The notes under the pieces are model-generated. The model was given only the letters and a program-made list of their open reading frames with translations, searched no databases and was not told where the DNA came from. DNA of 35,733 nucleotides from Flavobacterium sp. Its GTDB lineage: Bacteria > Bacteroidota > Bacteroidia > Flavobacteriales > Flavobacteriaceae. Positions 34,245 through 35,733 of this stretch are shown here, in pieces; the stretch's first letter is position 1, and every line of letters begins with the position of its first letter. The position numbers and the translations under genes are program-made. The stretch spans positions 1 through 35,733 of the forward strand of contig JASLED010000072.1 in NCBI GenBank assembly GCA_030151255.1, given 5' to 3'.

Positions 34245-35546
34245 ATGAATATACAAGAATTATATAGCTGCTTTTTACAATGTAGCGGCGTTTCTACAGA
34301 TACCCGAAACATCATTCCTAATAGTTTATTCTTTGCATTAAAAGGAGATAATTTTGATGCCAACGAATTTGCACAAGAAGCCATCAATAAAGGCGCTTTA
34401 TTTGCTATTATAGATAATCCAAAATATCTGACTGATAAAGACATTTTTTTTTTAGTAGACAATACTTTAGAAGCGCTACAGCAATTAGGTAATTATCATC
34501 GTAAGCAATTAGGTTTACCTATTATTGCCATTACTGGCAGCAACGGAAAAACTACTACAAAAGAATTAATCAAAACAGTTTTATCGCAAAAATACAATGT
34601 AAAAGCTACCATTGGCAATTACAATAATCATATCGGAGTACCATTAACATTATTACAATTTGATGATGAAACTGATATTGGAATTGTAGAAATGGGAGCG
34701 AATCATTTAAATGAAATTGCACAACTTTGCTCGATTGCCCAACCTGATTATGGTTATATTACCAATTTTGGAAAAGCTCATCTTGAAGGTTTTGGCGGAT
34801 TTGAAGGTGTTATTAAAGGAAAAAGCGAACTGTATGATTACTTAGAAGATAATCATAAAATTGCATTTGCAAATCTTGATGATCCACGTCAGGATGCAAA
34901 AACAATAACCTTTTCTCGCTTTACGTTTGGTGCAGAAGACAATCAACCTGATGTAGCAATTGCTATTAACACACAATCAGAAAATGCCTCAATTACTGTA
35001 AAAGATTATAAAATTCACTCAAATCTAACAGGAATTTACAATAGCCATAATATTTCTGTTGCTGTTACAATTGGTTTGTATTTCGGAATTACTATTGACG
35101 AAATAAAACAAGCTATAGAAAGCTATATTCCTGCAAACAATCGTTCTCAGTGGATTAAAAAAGACAAATACACCATATTATTAGATGCATATAATGCCAA
35201 TCCATCGAGTATGGAAGCAGCTATTAACAACTTTAATTTGCTTGAAACCAATCAGCCAAAAGTATATATTCTGGGTGATATGTTTGAACTCGGTAAAGAA
35301 AGTCAAAAAGAACACAGAGCAATTATAGAGCTTGTAGAAGCAACCAATTTTGACAAAGTATATTTTATTGGGAAAGAATTTTTTAAAGCTAAAAAAGACG
35401 TTAACAGCCAAATCATTTACCATACTGACGTTGAATCATTCTTAAACAATAACAAGAATTTAACGCAAGACTTAGAAAATCATTCCATATTAATAAAAGG
35501 ATCTAGAGGAATGGCTTTAGAACAATTATTAGAACAATTACAATAA
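34245..35546 (+). CDS. murF: UDP-N-acetylmuramoyl-tripeptide--D-alanyl-D-alanine ligase
   Basis: This 433-residue Mur ligase has an N-terminal substrate domain with VSTDTRNIIPNSLFFALKGD (~17-36). The ATP-binding P-loop AITGSNGKTTTKE lies at ~98-110, the central-domain EMGANHLNEI near 150 with the following NFGKAHLEGFGG, and the third-domain LDAYNANPSSMEAAI (~312-326) and YILGDMFELG (~342-351). It adds D-Ala-D-Ala to the UDP-MurNAc-tripeptide in the cytoplasm, the last soluble step of peptidoglycan precursor synthesis. It is encoded just after gldJ, as in other flavobacteria, but with its own terminator, so it is probably a separate transcript. Confidence 0.95.
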   Translation: MNIQELYSCFLQCSGVSTDTRNIIPNSLFFALKGDNFDANEFAQEAINKGALFAIIDNPKYLTDKDIFFLVDNTLEALQQLGNYHRKQLGLPIIAITGSNGKTTTKELIKTVLSQKYNVKATIGNYNNHIGVPLTLLQFDDETDIGIVEMGANHLNEIAQLCSIAQPDYGYITNFGKAHLEGFGGFEGVIKGKSELYDYLEDNHKIAFANLDDPRQDAKTITFSRFTFGAEDNQPDVAIAINTQSENASITVKDYKIHSNLTGIYNSHNISVAVTIGLYFGITIDEIKQAIESYIPANNRSQWIKKDKYTILLDAYNANPSSMEAAINNFNLLETNQPKVYILGDMFELGKESQKEHRAIIELVEATNFDKVYFIGKEFFKAKKDVNSQIIYHTDVESFLNNNKNLTQDLENHSILIKGSRGMALEQLLEQLQ

Positions 35547-35547
35547 A

Positions 35548-35586
35548 AAAATAAGCGTTTATCAATTTGAGATAAACGCTTATTTT
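35548..35586 (+). terminator. Rho-independent terminator after murF
   Basis: A 14-bp stem AATAAGCGTTTATC/GATAAACGCTTATT (35550-35563 with 35571-35584) with a 7-base loop, followed by Ts. The insertion sequence begins about 10 bases later. Confidence 0.85.
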
Positions 35587-35594
35587 ATATTTCA

Positions 35595-35733
35595 GGCACT
35601 GTCTCTTAAAGTGTGTAAGTTCAAAAATAAAGCTTGGGTTAGGTTTTACATTAAAGTCTAACCCTTTCTTGATATAGGATTAAGAATTGATCAATAATCA
35701 CACCCCAGTTTCTCACTGGCATTGACCATTTCT
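35595..35733 (-). mobile_element. IS256-family insertion sequence, transposase-distal end (truncated by window)
   Basis: A sharp change in sequence at about 35595 begins with GGCACTGTCTCTTAAAGTGT followed by GTAAGTTC, which resembles the terminal inverted repeats (GTCTC plus GTGTGTAA) of IS256-family elements. About 50 bases further in, the minus strand encodes the C-terminal end of a transposase. The exact boundary and target duplication cannot be set without the other end. Confidence 0.75.
35651..35733 (-). CDS. IS256-family transposase, C-terminal fragment
   Basis: The last 26 residues are visible before the stop at 35651-35653; the gene continues past the right edge. They read KWSMPVRNWGVIIDQF, then LILYQERVRL. 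The W-x-M-P-[IV]-R-N-W-G pattern near the C-terminus is characteristic of IS256-family (MULE-type, DDE) transposases. Its catalytic residues are outside the window, so intactness cannot be judged. Confidence 0.78.
   Translation of the reverse strand, partial: KWSMPVRNWGVIIDQFLILYQERVRL

Noticed and set aside
1..35733. tRNA, rRNA, CRISPR array, phage genes or restriction/defence system
   Set aside because: None was recognised on either strand; the only mobile DNA visible is the IS256-family end at the right edge.

Overview
The window comes from a low-GC (roughly 30-35% by eye) Bacteroidota chromosome, most likely Flavobacteriaceae. The evidence is the type IX secretion and gliding block (porV, porU, gldJ), a T9SS type-B C-terminal sorting domain protein, bshC (bacillithiol synthesis), SUMF1-type gldJ next to murF, and promoters of the Bacteroidota kind (-7 TAnnTTTG) rather than E. 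coli-like -10/-35 boxes. From memory, the neighbourhood gldJ / porU-porV resembles that of Flavobacterium johnsoniae.

Layout. 1-3.5 kb: 3' end of recQ, a small conserved gene on the minus strand, an MsbA-like ABC exporter and a DUF3276 (PUR-like) protein. 3.5-4.8 kb: a fluoride riboswitch directly in front of a fluoride-type CLC antiporter, the clearest regulatory module here. 5.1-7.8 kb: a membrane-anchored FMN glutamate-synthase-like protein, a Crp/Fnr-family regulator and a small SRPBCC protein preceded by a perfect FNR-type box. 7.8-9.9 kb (minus): a ydbT/ydbS-like pair of bacterial PH-domain membrane proteins. 10.0-16.2 kb (plus, divergent from the PH pair): a small unknown membrane protein and a tripartite RND efflux operon in the order TolC, RND pump, lipoprotein adaptor. 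16.5-19.0 kb: an SdpI-family membrane protein, a branched terminator-like RNA element, then a compact operon of DUF2089 zinc-ribbon/HTH protein, five-TM YIP1-like protein and exported alpha/beta hydrolase behind a large AT-rich palindrome. 19.0-21.2 kb (minus): a cobalamin-binding-like radical SAM protein. 21.4-25.2 kb: a T9SS-secreted repeat protein and bshC. 25.3-32.4 kb (minus): a CNNM/CorC-like transporter, cytidine deaminase, porV and porU. 32.6-35.5 kb: gldJ and murF. The last ~140 bases are the end of an IS256-family insertion sequence with the 3' end of its transposase.

How the parts work together. PorU (sortase), PorV (outer-membrane shuttle) and GldJ (gliding/T9SS lipoprotein) belong to the machinery that would export and attach proteins such as the type-B CTD protein at 21.4 kb. 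Several genes protect the envelope or export toxic compounds: the RND pump, the MsbA-like exporter, the fluoride antiporter, the PH-domain pair and SdpI. The others are housekeeping: recQ, murF, cdd, bshC.

Most of the window is ordinary core genome. The parts that deserve a second look are regulatory: the fluoride riboswitch whose promoter is built into the preceding terminator, the FNR box beside the Crp/Fnr gene, the branched hairpin at 16.92-17.02 kb, the 14-bp palindrome before the DUF2089 operon, and the double-hairpin leader of the CNNM gene. No tRNA, rRNA or CRISPR array was seen.
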